Below are positions 10,813 through 22,440 of a stretch of 64,000 nt of DNA, in pieces. The translations under genes were made by a program, and so were the position numbers. The stretch is from positions 8,197,607 to 8,261,606 of the forward strand of contig OY855915.1 of the NCBI GenBank assembly GCA_963693305.1, read 5' to 3'. Every line of letters starts with the position of its first letter. Positions within the stretch are counted from its first letter, which is position 1. This stretch comes from Meandrina meandrites (Eukaryota > Cnidaria > Anthozoa > Scleractinia > Meandrinidae). Under the pieces are notes generated by a model. That model did no database searches. It was not told the origin of the DNA and was given only the letters and a program-made list of their open reading frames with translations.

Positions 10813-11470
10813 ACACACGACCGTCAAACTATTTTAGTTTCTGAGAAAACTGTATTGTGATTACTGTCTGCTTGTGGCCAATCAGATGTCGTTGAGGCTT
10901 GTTCTGAACTCTCGAGTTTAAGCTCAGGTCGTTCAGCAATGCTTGGATCGTAGTCTGCTCAGACATGTCTTTCATAAAAGTAATTCAGCTATTTGAAAAT
11001 TGTAAGCTACGATAAAATGTGACCGTGTTGCGAATTTGTAGCAGGCCTCAAAATGAGCTTTATCCGTGATCGCGTGCTGTTGTTGACCGAAGCTCTTGCA
11101 AAACAGATAACCACCTCAAGGTATTGTTTCAGATTCCGAGAAAGCAGAGCTTATTAACGTCATGCTGTTTTTGGTAATCGAATTTCAAAGGTTGGCTGAC
11201 CTCCATTGTCTAAGATTGTTCTTTCATCGCATATAATAAACCATTGTTGTCTGCTCGGAGCGTTGTTTTGATACGTTTACTGTGTTTTGGTAATATAGGT
11301 ACGCAAAGCGTGCAAAGGCTTTGATTTGATTTGATTTGGTTTCTGTTGAGTATTGTGGCTAAATGCATATACTGTGGAAGGTGATTCAATGCATATTTTT
11401 GTTACTAGAGTAATGGATACCGCGCCTCACTCAGTTTAATAAGATATTTTGTTGAACCTCATGTACTAAA

Positions 11471-12520
11471 TATCTGTTTGTACTATTATAACAAGAAGCA
11501 AAAGAAGCAAAAAAAAAAAAAAATACCAAGGAATTTTAGGGATTTAACTCTTGACCTAATTTCGCTCTTTCCACTCCTGCCTCAAGGTTTTTTTGCAGCC
11601 CTCCATTGTAAGATTATTGTTTTGTTATGTCGTCGGAATTCCGCGAAACTTTCGCTTCAGAACGTGACTTTTGAAACGTTATTTGGTATAATATAGAAAT
11701 ACGAATAATTAATAAAACCTACTTTCTTCAATGAGAAAGCCTCCGCCAGCCTATACCTTCACATCTAAAAACTAACAATGTAAGTGTTTCTACTACATCC
11801 CCTTCATTTTCAATTAAAACAATATCTTTAAAGTAAAAAAAAAAAATGTTACATCCTGTCCCCGAGTATTGACAGAGCCCACGGTCTTCGTCTCCAACGC
11901 CAACGTTGCTAAGCAACATGACGTTGTGTCATCGCGCCTCACTGGCGTGACTGTTTCCGGAGCCCTTGTGAGTCTTCTTGCTAGTTTTTGAATGAACGAA
12001 AAAACGGAAACTTCTTACGTGATTTTACGAATATTTTTCATCTACGGCTGTAAATCTCGCGACTATAAATGAAAGGAATATTTGTGTAATCGACGGGTTA
12101 GCTGTTGCTTGACCATGTCAACGTGACAGACGTGACATGAAAACGCAGGTAGTTCGATCGACGCCTGTTCAGAATCCATTTTGTCTTTAAGATTTGATGT
12201 CGATTCGTAATCCCTGAACTAAGAAAAGGAACTCGCGTTGCTTTTCGACCATAGGAGTTAATATTCCGCATGCTCATGACCGTGTTTGGCCCATGACATC
12301 ATATACGCTTTCCTTGAATGGACACTATGAATTTTTAATGTAACACAATGGACCCTGAAAGCGGCTAATCCTTCGCGTAGCAGAAGTCGATATTAAAATG
12401 AGCGCTGTGAAGTAATGCAAAGAAAGCACTGCACAATTCTGCGATATTCGTAACATCATGATCAAATCGTTTAGAGAGAAGCCGATGTTATAGATGGCCC
12501 ACCGTAGGACATAATCAAAG
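11471..12520. repeat. A-rich tract and module Q, copy 2
   Basis: An A-rich run near 11,503-11,525 is followed by module Q sequence matching 1,400-2,490 and 21,400-22,440. No gene is supported. The copy lacks module R, so the spacer here is shorter than in the 1-7 kb and 21-26 kb units. Confidence 0.65.
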
Positions 12521-13300
12521 CCTCTTTGAGGCTACAACTACTTTGCGTAATGAAGTGCATGCATCAGTATAAGCAGGATAGATGAAATAGTTCGGTTTTG
12601 TTCCAAAAAGAAATTTCTTTCTTCTGTCCCTTCTTTAAACCTCTTAAAATCACACTCAAATCACTGCCCTGACTCCGGTGGTCATGTTTTTGCAATTCAT
12701 GAATTGCGTGACAATGAAATTGATACGGCTACAGGCGAGGCAAGGTCAACTTCAGCTTGGTGACGTGCGTGTTTTTGATTTTCTAAAGCTGCAAGGATTG
12801 CGTAAGTATAAACCCGTATAATATGACTGTTAGGACACAGCATTTCAAGTTCTGCTATCTCTTGTTGTTCTCGGCATAATTTCCCCCATCGGGGAAAAGG
12901 ACAAAGAAAAGATAAAGATCCCCGGTTGTTCGCCAATTAACACAGTCATCAAAAAAGTGCTTGAGTGTTAACTGCGAATCAATAATCAACATTTTGGCGA
13001 AGATTCGAGATGATTCACATTATTCGCCACCTCGACGTAAATTAAATCCCTTTGAACTTAGTCACGACGCTTTTCGAAACGTACGGTCAAAATGCAAACT
13101 TTGTAGTAACTGAAGTTGTCAACCCCGTCTACGAAGACTACGAACGAATGTTAAAACAATTAATTCATCTGGATTATCGATCAAATCTAGAGCAAACATA
13201 TGCCTCTGTACTATCCCCCAAATATATAAACAGAACACAATAGTACGGCTTCGGTGCAAAACGATACGTAGCAGGGGAGGCACGGGAAGACGCGTTAAAT
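12521..13300. other. Unmatched spacer with two short frames
   Basis: I find no paralogous copy of this stretch in the window and no recognisable domain. Two open frames exist, 79 aa on the minus strand (12,697-12,936) and 63 aa on the plus strand (13,052-13,243). Both are too short and plain to support a gene. Confidence 0.4.
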
Positions 13301-14640
13301 ACAAATTTAATGCATAAATTTATAGTTTAACAGGAATGGAATCAAAAGTTTAACAGGAATGGATTAACAAGAACGCAAAAAGGCCTATCAACACTCCTAT
13401 TTTGCATACGCAAGATAGTCGTAAAAATTGCCTTCTTGTACAAACAAGTCTCCATAATTCCTTTGCGTTTCTCTGTATAACCAAGGAAGCAAATAAAATA
13501 ACTGTGCATGATTTATTTACTTTTTTATATCAAAATCAAGTAATCAGGTTATGAGAATCAAGGATCTAATCACTTCAGATAAAAAATTACTGCAAAGACT
13601 TTAGCGTCTTAAACACAAAGTCAAAGTAGTAAGCGCTGTAATGTTTCAAAGTGAATATAAAGGCTTTTATTAAATAAATTGTCAATTACTGGTCAATCAG
13701 CTTTTTCTATAGGTATATCTTGTCTAGTTTGTAACTCTTCCTTCAGTTATCAGGTAATTTCTTTCCAAATTTCTTACTTTTGAACACCAAAGTGCAATAG
13801 TGATCGAAATCTTACTTCCTCTTGTTAATACATTACCAGCATACAGGTCATGAGAATTTAACAAGTGATAACAAAGGACAAGTTACAAGCACCTAAGCAT
13901 AAGTTAGAGCATGAACTTAACTTGTTAGATTTGCCACTAGGATTTCTATCCGCCAAGGGGGCGAGAGACAAAAAGAGAGATCAGCTTGCCGAAAATTTGC
14001 CGATGCTTATTGACCAATCTGAAATAATACGAGCACTCCGACTTTTGTCGTCGGCATCAATATTATGATCACTGTCCTGCTCGGTTAATACTCGGACACG
14101 AGAATCCGATTAAATAACAGACTTGTTCTACCAATCGCAGAACAATACATCGCTATCAATTCAAAGTGCAGCGGACACCACGATGGAAAATTAGCCCTGC
14201 GTCAAAAACCTCTTGAACTTGACGCGATGTCTGTGCCAACCCTGGTGGAGGTTCTTGAATGTAACGAGTATTATTGCGCAAATAATACTGTTGGGGAAAA
14301 AAACGTTTCACGCGAGTTGTAGAAGACTTGATGTTGCTTAAAGTCAAACACCGAAGTCCAAACTGGAATAAGAGACTGGTTCTACAAGAAGTTGTTTTGC
14401 TGTTGTTGTTTTTTCTCTTCTTCTTTTTTAATGAAGGTAAATTGGCTGCGCAGTTTTTGTTCCTGGAATGTTGGTTCGCTCTAATTCGTTACTATCCTTT
14501 TCTAATTCCCATTCTTACTTAGAAGGAAAAAGATAGAAAGTTTGCAGTTTACGGACTAAAATCATTGGCAACAACAATCTCGTCACCAGGACTATCCGTG
14601 TGATTCCCCCGATCAAGTAAGTAGGCACAACAGAACTCAT
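13301..14640. repeat. Module S-like spacer, copy 2
   Basis: The sequence is homologous in order to 38,100-39,420, with shared landmarks GCGGACACCACGATGGAAAA-type sequence (14,171) and the tail near 14,600. At about 14,450 it shows the uninterrupted version of the site where a palindromic insert lies at 39,029-39,236. No gene is seen. Confidence 0.7.
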
Positions 14641-15574
14641 TCAAAGCTCACTCGCCCATAGCGTTTGCTTTTAAACAAAACAGTTGAAAAAATAAGTTTG
14701 TGCAGTATTAACCCTTTAAGCCCCAATATCCACATACAAATTGTCTTCACAGATCTCCACACATTTTCTTAAAGTATTACAATGGAGACTTTGTTAGAAG
14801 ATTAAAGGAATTTCCCTTTGGTGATTATTTTGTCAATTCTTGTAACCTTCTTTGTTGATTATGTATTGATACTGTGAGGAGAAATTAGATGTTGGTCACT
14901 TTTGGTTTATACCGTTTTATTGAAGAGCTTTAAATTTTTTTAACACTAAAAATCATGTAGTACTAAGCTGAGCGCATCATCTCTTCTTTCAGACTTACAA
15001 AAAACAATACTATGCTTCAGCCCACTACGACAAATAAAAAAAACAAATAAAAAAAACTAAATCTACTTTCCCGAGTTTTCTCAAATTCTCCAGGTTTATT
15101 ACAAAATCTGAAAACTAAAAATTCATTTGCTATCTAATTTTTAGCGATCTGTAAAACGTATTACCTATTAAATAACTAAAAAACGATGCTAAAATGCCGC
15201 AAACCGCACTCGAGATAAGCTAAATTTGTAAAATTTCATGGGAAAGCATCCCCCCGAACACCTTTAAAATAGCGCCTCTAGCGCCAAATATTAAACGTCC
15301 TAGCCTTTATAAATATAGTGGGGTTGAATTTACCAAAAGTGCAGTTGTCGTGCCAGTTTTAATGGATTAAGTAGACAATCTGATTCGAAACTTGTATAGT
15401 ATAAGTCAAGAGAGCTTATTAATTTAAAGTTAAGAATATAATACACCTCCTTTCTTAAAAAAATTCAAACTACTCAAACCAAAAAAGATTACTACATTGC
15501 TTTCCGTGAAGCGGCGCAACAATCACACTGTCTGATAACAAGAAAAAAATCTTTAGGATACGTGTACTACACGA
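14641..15574. repeat. Module T and 3' flank of unit B
   Basis: The stretch matches 39,420-39,935 followed by 42,205-42,325, where a transposon has split it. It includes the putative poly(A) signal (14,916-14,921, minus strand) and one hairpin 19-mer (15,499-15,517). No gene is seen. Confidence 0.65.
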
Positions 15575-16995
15575 TTATATCTTGATATCACGACCAACTA
15601 CACGAAGTTCACGTCTTTTCACCTGCATAGTAAAAGGACAGGTCGCAAGTTTATCGCCATTGATCTTCACTTGAATGCTGTAGGCGCCCGGTACTTTCGG
15701 AGTAAATTTCAGCTGAAGATTACCGTCTTCTTTCTCGCTAACCATCACATTTGTTACATCTTTAGCGGGTTCTATCAGAACTTCAACTTGATCTTTGAGA
15801 TCAGCCTGGTTACTCAGTTTCCCCTCGGATGTTTTGAGGCATAACGTGAAAACTGCTTCTACACCAGCTTGGAGAGTTTGATCAAGTCCTTCAAGCGTTG
15901 ATCGATTTGCTTCTGCCTTTGGAATTGTTTCAATGAAACCTAGTTTCAAGTCCGCTAAGGAAGCCGCGGTAAATTTGACAAATGTAGTCTCAGTTTGTTT
16001 AGGAGCTTCAACCGTACGAAGCTCTTCTAATCGCTGCTTCAAAGTTTCCTTGTTCCGCATGATATCCGAGCTTGAGCTTCTCTGTGACAGATTATTAGCA
16101 AACTCAACCGCTTGTTTCATTTGTTTGACCAGGGACTGCGCTTCCTGCATAGCCGAGTTCATTCTCTGGAGCCTAGTCAAGCGTGTAGTCTCGAGTGATA
16201 CAATCGACTCTCGCTCGCGCTTTCGAATCCTTGCGATCATTTGTTCAGCAGCTTGCGAGACTCCACGTTTAGCGGTTGTGACATTTCTTTCCAGCTCAGA
16301 AATCGTTTCTTTGAATTGTTGAATCACTTCACTAAGTTTGCTTATCTTTTCCTTGATCAGTTCAGCGCCTGACATGATGTTGGGTTTCTCGTCATGGGCT
16401 GCTTTGTCGAGTAAAACGATCTCGTGATTTCGGTGATCCGTGACTATGCAAATTTGACAAACACAAGCTTGACACGAAAAGCAAAAGAATCTCGTGATTT
16501 CTTTCTCATGGAACTGCTGCGAGCAAAACGGCTGTCGCTTCAGCAACGCTTCGTAATCTTCTGCTTTAAACTCCTTCACTGGCGTGACTTTGTGCCCTTC
16601 GAACGATGCCTTTAACATTTCGTGTGCGTTGTTACAGTCTGGGCACATAAATTGTCCACAGTCAAAACAATAGTACATTTGGGAGTTGGTTTTCCTACAT
16701 TGGGAGCAAGAAATGTTACTTCCATCGCCACTCCGTCGAACAGCAAGGAGACTCAACAAACTGTTGTGGAAGAAACTGCTCGGCAAACTTTTGAAGCGAT
16801 TTCCTTCGGGTAAATCTATTTGAGCTTGGCACTCCGGACAGCGGAACTTTCTTTACTGTGGCTTGCTCTTGCATGATTCGACAGACACTCACAGCAAAAT
16901 GTGTGAAGACATGATATAGTTTTGGGCTCGTTGTAGATATCGAGACAAATCGAGCAAGTAAGATGTTGCTTGAGGTTTTTCAAAAGGGACTCCAT
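15575..16995 (-). pseudogene. TRIM copy B, frameshifted and lacking NHL
   Basis: ATG at 16,995 starts a RING identical in plan to copy F. A one-base deletion near 16,852, just after HARASH, shifts the frame and removes the last two RING cysteines. The original frame then resumes with B-box 1, B-box 2, coiled coil and the full filamin-like domain, ending at a stop at 15,575 after VKRRELRVVGRDIKI. All six NHL blades are absent and the 3' flank follows directly, so the C-terminus was lost by deletion. From the RING frame only a peptide of about 65 residues could be made. A start within the second segment would give a B-box/coiled-coil/filamin protein, which could in principle act as a dimerising decoy; that is speculation. 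Confidence 0.88.
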
Positions 16996-17597
16996 CGTTA
17001 GGCGTCGCTCGACAAAGCTTGCGAAACACAACTGCGTCACAGCTGTCTGCTTGTGGCCAATCAGATGCGATTAAAGTTCTTACGGTGCTCTTGAAGTTTA
17101 ACCTGAGGTCGTTCAGCCCGGTTCCATATTTTCAATGCTAGATAATCTGCTCATATGCTCGAAGGTAGTTTAGGTATTTAAAATTTGTGAGCTACGATTA
17201 AATGTTATCGTGCTGTAAATTTTTAATGTGCCTCAAAAGGAGGTTCATCCATAAACCTGTGTACCGTCCCTAGTTAATTCTCTTCCTAAACAGATAAACG
17301 CCTCAAGGTATTATCTCAGATTGCGAGAGAACATAACTAATTAACGTCACGACTGGCTGTTTTCAATTTTGATAATCAAATTTCAAAAAGTTGGGTGACC
17401 CCCACTGAAACCTGTGATTTTTGTTCGTTTGCATATTATAAATGTGCATTCTACTGTTTTCTGTTGAAAGCGTTGTTTTGAAACGATTACACATGACTGC
17501 GAGTTGTGAAGAACGAATATATGCTTCCTGTGCATGTAGCTGATAAATTTTGAAACATAAGCACGCAAGGCGTACATAGGCTAGTTTGGGTGGCGTA

Positions 17598-17648
17598 AAG
17601 GACTCCATCGTGAGGCGTCCCTCAGTAAAGCTTGCGAGACACAAATAC
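17598..17648 (-). pseudogene. TRIM promoter plus ATG remnant
   Basis: The 5' leader and the first three codons (ATG GAG TCC, from 17,608) are present and then the sequence becomes unrelated flank. The matching remnant at 56,562-56,612 has the start codon mutated to ATA. Both arose before duplication of this flank. Confidence 0.7.
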
Positions 17649-18130
17649 CTCAAGAAATTAAGTTTCTGAGAAAACAGAATGAATTACCGTCACGTACATG
17701 TCTTCTTGCGGCCAATCAGATGTCATTAAAGTTTTCACTGAGCTCTTGAGTTTAACCTTAGGTCGCTTAGGCGATTTTTAATGCAAAATCGTAGCCGGTC
17801 TGCTGTGATCTTTTTTAGATAATTTAACTATTTGAAGTTTGCTCGTTATTATTAAATGTAATTCTCAACAGGCCCGCTAAAAACTAACTCAATTCGTGAC
17901 CGTGTGCCGTACGGCGCTTACTAAAACTCTTGTGAAACAGACAATCGCCTCAAGGTATTTTTTTCAGATTCCGAGAAACAGAACTGATTAACGTCACGAC
18001 TGGCTGCTTTTGGCCATTAAATTTTACAAGGTTGGCTGACCTCCATTGTATCCTGAGATTCCATTGCTGTCTGCTTGAGCAATGTTTTGATATGATCGAG
18101 CTGTTTTAAGTGAGCTAGCTGTGAGCTATG

Positions 18131-18199
18131 TAGCCTGCGTTGTAGACGAAATAAGCCCCGGTACGATACCGGGATTTAGTTCGTCTGCAACGCAGGCTA
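18131..18199. mobile_element. 69-bp foldback MITE, Mutator-like ends
   Basis: The element is almost entirely an inverted repeat starting TAGCCTGCGTTG and ending with the complement. It is flanked by an exact 9-bp duplication TGAGCTATG (18,122-18,130 and 18,200-18,208). The empty site is visible near 57,105. The first nine bases equal those of the 1,238-bp element at 5,502. Confidence 0.88.
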
Positions 18200-18513
18200 T
18201 GAGCTATGACGTTGACGTAAAGCCAACAGGCTATCGAGGCTGTCAAATTTTGGAATCATAGGTACGCAAGGAGTGCAAAGGCTAGCGGGTGTCAAAAAAT
18301 GACGTTTTGAGTATTGTGGCTCAGTGCATATAGAGTGGGAGGAGATTGATTATTGTATATCGCTGTTACTAGATTTTACTAGACTAATACATAGCCTGTC
18401 ATAGAAAGTCTAAGATAGTTTGCTCAGCTTCGTGAAATGAAGTAGTTATTTTTAACAAATCCGAAAGAAAAACAAATTCACTGGACACATGATTCGCGCT
18501 TTCCAGTCCTATA

Positions 18514-18909
18514 GAGCGCTTTCCATTTGTCAGAACTGGCCGGTCAGACAGGTATATTAGAGATCAGAATTTCGTTGTTAGTCATATTTGTCCTGGCAGA
18601 TCAGTCAATATCTACCTCTTACTTACCGAGCGGGAGGGCCGGACGGCTCGAGATATCTTGGTTAGTAAGCAGTATATTATATGGCACTCGTTTACCTGCA
18701 AATTTTGAATTTGCCGGCTTTCGAAAAATCCCGACCAAGAAAAACTAATCGCAACGTTTGAATTTACCTCAAGACTGCCTTGCCATATAATAAATAAAAA
18801 TATATTATACACTGTTATGGTGGATCTGTGGGAAAACTTCGTGGAAAATGCGCATTTCACATTCAAACCCACCGGATCGACCGGCCAGTTCTGACAAATG
18901 GAAAGCGCC
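18514..18909. mobile_element. TIR-type MITE (GAGCGCTTTCC ends), copy 2
   Basis: This 396-bp copy has both inverted ends and no SINE, so it is the unfilled reference for the copy at 428-1,223. No coding capacity is seen. Confidence 0.7.
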
Positions 18910-18936
18910 TCTACTTCATGCGTCAAGGAGTTTGGT

Positions 18937-19031
18937 AGGCTCGATTACCAGTCGCTGTTCGGGAAATGAGCCCGCGCTCCTCTTCTAGGAGAGGAAAGAC
19001 CGAACACGAGAGGACGGCGGAAATCGAGCCT
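18937..19031. mobile_element. 95-bp MITE with AGGCTCGATT ends
   Basis: Inverted ends AGGCTCGATT and AATCGAGCCT flank a GC-richer core. The near-duplicate AGGAGTTTG and AGGAGTTTT (about 18,926-18,934 and 19,032-19,040) suggest a 9-bp target duplication. The empty site is present at about 1,240-1,260. Confidence 0.7.
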
Positions 19032-19374
19032 AGGAGTTTTGTTGGTATATTTAATTGGATGTAGCGGGTATTTTTGGAACTGTTAACTCGCTTTCACTCT
19101 TTGCACTCCTGCCTCATGCGTCACGGAATTCCGTAAGAGGACTTTCGCTTCAGAAAGTGATTATCGAAACATTATTTTGAATAGTGAAGAAATACGAATA
19201 AATAATAAGCCGGTGTATTTGAAAAACTACCTTGCTTCACGAATCATTACTGAATAAACATGATCTTCTACTTGTTCTTTATGTAGTCGACACCTTTCGC
19301 TACTTCTTGAACAACATTAATAAAACCAACTGCCGCTTTCTTAAAATCTCGTACCCAGTCGCTATTTAGTACGT

Positions 19375-19378
<4 letters not shown>
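19032..19378. repeat. Spacer related to the start of module Q
   Basis: The part at 19,120-19,210 resembles 11,630-11,720. No gene is seen. Confidence 0.5.
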
Positions 19379-19413
<35 letters not shown>

Positions 19414-19432
19414 GGGGGGGGGGGGGGGGGGG
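19379..19432. repeat. Poly-T / poly-G tract
   Basis: A run of about 32 T is followed directly by about 20 G. Such a tract can mark an old insertion edge, and it is also a place where assembly errors are likely. Confidence 0.9.
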
Positions 19433-19482
19433 CGAAAGAAAATTGGATACTAGCGAAGATTAAGGGGCAGTCGGCAGTCGCA

Positions 19483-19755
19483 CCATTCTCGTCCCCAAAG
19501 CCCTTTTCGCTTCTCTTAGCCTGCTGGGGCCTTGGCACGAGAAACGGAGGGCCCTGGGGACACAGGATTTCCAGTCCTAGATTCTAGGACTTCCGGTCTT
19601 CATGTATGCAGTCGTGATGTTTCTATATACTGTATGGGACAGTCATGGCGTTTTTTACTTCCGCTCAAGATTTTTTGGTTTCAAACAGCCAATCTCGTGC
19701 GAAGGCCCTGTCGGCTAAGAGAAACAAAACGGGCTATGGGGGCGAGAATGCAGTC
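19483..19755. mobile_element. MITE with TTCTCGYCCCCA-type ends
   Basis: An inverted repeat of about 40 bp (left arm from about 19,483, right arm about 19,700-19,755, roughly 80% alike by eye) surrounds a short core. No target duplication is clear. It abuts the LINE fragment. Confidence 0.55.
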
Positions 19756-19773
19756 CACTTAAATCATATTTGA

Positions 19774-20240
19774 AAACAAAATTGGCTAAAAAACGATCTG
19801 TGTACTTTCTGCAACGCTGAACCTGAAAATTTATCTCATCTTTTCTACGATTGCTCTCACTCCAAGCAGTTTTGGATTGACTTTGAATATTATTGGTGCC
19901 TTTTATCGAATCAACAAATTTCCATTTCTATGCGAAACGTTTTATTTGGAATCAAGGATTTCAATCAAAAAAATTAGAAATAAGTATGAAATTGAAAGAA
20001 AGACTTCTTTAAGAAGAAAACATTTGCTCGTCCTTGTATATTTAATTAATTTGATATAATTATTTTTGTAAATATGTGATATAGCGTAATTAATTATCAT
20101 TCTATTTATCTTGTAAATAATTTTCTGTACGTCATGTAGTCAGGTTTGTTTATTTATTTACTTATTTCTTTTTGTTTTTTTTTTCTCTTTTTCTTTAAGT
20201 GTATTGTGATTATGTTTGAATAAACATATTGAAAAAATGT
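19774..20240 (+). pseudogene. 3' end of a LINE (reverse transcriptase tail)
   Basis: An open stretch to a stop at 19,975-19,977 encodes LCTFCNAEPENLSHLFYDCS, followed by HSKQFW. The C-x2-C ... H ... C spacing plus a following FW is the pattern of the zinc-binding domain at the C-terminus of some non-LTR reverse transcriptases (zf-RVT). An AT-rich 3' UTR follows, with AATAAA near 20,219. The rest of the element is absent, as expected for a 5'-truncated LINE copy. Confidence 0.7.
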
Positions 20241-20384
20241 TTTGTTACATATAATATTAAATGTGTTATTATTGTTTCTGCTATAAGCGCTGTTTTGATA
20301 CTAGCGAGTATTGCAAGCTATGAAACAGAGCGAGGTAAGCAAGACGTGCAAAGACTATTAGTATATACACACTCAGTGATCTTG
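20241..20384. repeat. Short fragment of module P
   Basis: Sequence near 20,270-20,370 matches the GCGCTGTTTTGATA and GCAAGACGTGCAAAGAC-type blocks of module P, so host array sequence resumes briefly between insertions. Confidence 0.5.
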
Positions 20385-20485
20385 GCTATTCCAGCAGTCT
20401 GATTGGTTCGCTATCTCGGGCTAATGCCGCATTATTCACTCGCTAGCGAGTGGATAATGCATTATCCCATAAAACATAAAACAAA

Positions 20486-20614
20486 ATGGCTGGCGTAAAC
20501 TCGCGTTTCGCTAGCGTTTCAGAATCAAAAATAGTGAAAATAAAAGACGACAGCGTGCCAGAAAACACCAAGAAGGCAACGAACGTTGGCCTAAAAGTTT
20601 TTAAAGATAAGTGA
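20486..20614 (+). pseudogene. N-terminus of a Crypton/KIAA1958-like protein
   Basis: ATG at 20,486 opens 42 codons to TGA. The C-terminal part, VPENTKKATNVGLKVFKDK, resembles the NTKKAT...F start of the SAM-like domain preceding the tyrosine recombinase fold in Crypton-derived KIAA1958-like proteins, which I recall as common in cnidarians. The catalytic part is missing. Assignment is from one short motif. Confidence 0.45.
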
Positions 20615-21207
20615 AGAAGTCATGTTTTGCAAACAAATGTTTTTCAGTTTGTTTATCGAGATAACTTACCGTGAATTCGACTTATCGCTAAATAGGCAGC
20701 AATTCATCTTCACGACTACAATTTGTTTCATTTATACGAGCATTTTTGTAGACTGGTTTGCCTGACAGAACGAATTTCTCACCGAAATCGAGGAAATGGA
20801 AAAAGAAGAATTGAAGTTTTAAATCTCCGCAATTAAGAAAACAAGACAGGTCATATTACAACAAGGCAACACTCACCTCAATTCGAGCCGCCATTGACAG
20901 GTACCTTCGCAACGAGCCAAACAGCAAGCCTTTCTCGATAACTTCGAAAACTTTAATCAGTTATCAATTTCCAAGCAGACTTTCGATTAAAGTTGCTGAT
21001 TTGAACTGTGTAAAAGGACCATTTTGACGAGGATTTTATCGAAGATTGTGTATTTGCCATGTTAAAAGAATCTGTAAATAGGTTTGTACGTGTTTCACGC
21101 ATGAATTGAGACGTCAAATTAGACGTCAATAAAATTGCCTTTCATTGGTTTCCTTTTGAAAATGCCTAGATTGTCTGTTTTGAGATCACTTCGTGTGTAT
21201 ATACTAA

Positions 21208-21318
21208 AACAATTATTCTTTTCAATCTCGGTGAATAGCGGCAGAATATTTACCTCGCCGCTACGCGGCTCGGTAAATATTCTGCCACTATTCACCTCGA
21301 TTTCAAAGAATAATTGTT
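21208..21318. repeat. 110-bp palindrome
   Basis: Two arms of about 50 bp, starting ACAATTATTCTTT and ending with its complement, meet at a CGCCGCTACGCGGC centre. The transcript would form a long hairpin. Confidence 0.85.
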
Positions 21319-21325
21319 AAGTGTG

Positions 21326-22440
21326 CGTGAAATTGTAAAGTTTGAGATATTTTTCTGACGCAAGCATACAGCTTTGTCGCATATGTTGTTGTTTGTCCTT
21401 TGTTCAAAATGACGAATGAAATTGTCGAATCTATGTTCTTAAGAAGTTATTGTACAGGCAAAGTCCTTGACTGTCATACGAATGGCAAAGATCAAAGAGT
21501 ATGCAACAAGATAAGCTTTGCAAATGAGCGGCAGTTTTACAATATATTATAACGCCAGAAAAATACACTCCATCTCGGTTTCCTGGTTGCTTAGTAACCA
21601 AGCGCTACATCCCATCTCCGAGCATTGACTGAGCCCACGATCTTCGTCTCCAACGCCAACGTTGCTTAAATGAAAATAAATAAATCACTTTATTGAAGTG
21701 TCAGCTTAGCAACATGACGTATTGTTATCGAGCCTTTTTACTGGCATAACTGTTTTCGGAGCACGTGCGAGTCTCCATGTTAGTTTTTTTGAATGAATAA
21801 AAAAGCGAGAACTTCTTGGTTGACTCCACAAAGATTTTCCACCAACGGCTTTTAACCTCAAACTGTAAATAAATAGAACAAGCTTGGTAATCGAGCAGCA
21901 AGTACCACTGGTTAGCTCTTGCGTGACAACATTCAACATGACGGACGTGACATGAGAACACAGGTATTTCGTTCGCCGGATTTTTAATGTAACGCAATGG
22001 AGCCTGTAAAGTCGATATTAAAATGAGCGCTGTAAAATAATGCAAAAAAAGCACAATTTGACGATTTTGTTAACATCATGATGAAATCGTTTAATGGAGA
22101 AGACGATGTTATAGATGGCCCACCGCAGGACATAAAAAGGCCGGGCCCGGAGAGGTTTAATGTGTCGCAGTAGTGCCGTCTCCCTGCTCTTTGCCTGTAA
22201 GGGGCCAAGTATTTTCGACCATTGTTGCTCGCAATGACCATCATCGTGCCAGCCATTTGTTTTTATATCTCGGTTATCTCGGCTTTTAATCATTTAAATA
22301 TTGATTATTGATCTGTGTTTAATCGTACTGGTTATTTTCCTACTCGGTGATACAAAGCCGTTGCTCAGGAACGACGTGTTTATGATTTGATCAGAATCAA
22401 GTTTTAAAACAGTTTTCTTTCAATTTATCTCAGCGTTGTT
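21326..22440. repeat. Module Q, copy 3
   Basis: The stretch matches 1,400-2,490 and 11,580-12,520 in order. It is duplicated noncoding spacer with no gene recognised. Confidence 0.75.

Larger units (their letters stand above)
10372..11470. repeat. Module U (promoter-like), 5' of unit A
   Basis: Three successive copies of a promoter-like block occur: GAS-like site, in most copies an ACGTCA-type site, then CCAAT or its relic. They start near 10,431, 10,839 and 11,134. The whole stretch matches 50,400-51,070 upstream of D. The second block is followed by a start-codon remnant (10,743-10,812). No other gene is seen. Confidence 0.7.
16996..18513. repeat. Modules U and P, 5' of unit B
   Basis: The stretch is near-colinear with 55,926-57,437. 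It holds GAS-like blocks near 17,664 and 17,969 and a degenerate one near 17,315, CCAAT boxes at 17,057 and about 17,713, and a start-codon remnant (17,598-17,648). The first block next to the B start has lost its GAS site but keeps GCGTCAC (17,034-17,040) and CCAAT. No other gene is seen. Confidence 0.7.
20385..21325 (+). mobile_element. Nonautonomous Crypton-like element with a large palindrome
   Basis: Array sequence on both sides (to about 20,375 and from about 21,330) brackets this insert of about 0.94 kb. It begins with a small palindrome around ACTCGCTAGCGAGT (20,438), contains a short coding remnant (20,486-20,614) and ends with a near-perfect palindrome of about 110 bp (21,208-21,318). 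The exact ends are not resolved. Confidence 0.5.

Noticed and set aside
12697..12936. 79-aa minus-strand gene
   Set aside because: It is a single short frame with no homologous copy, motif or promoter evidence.
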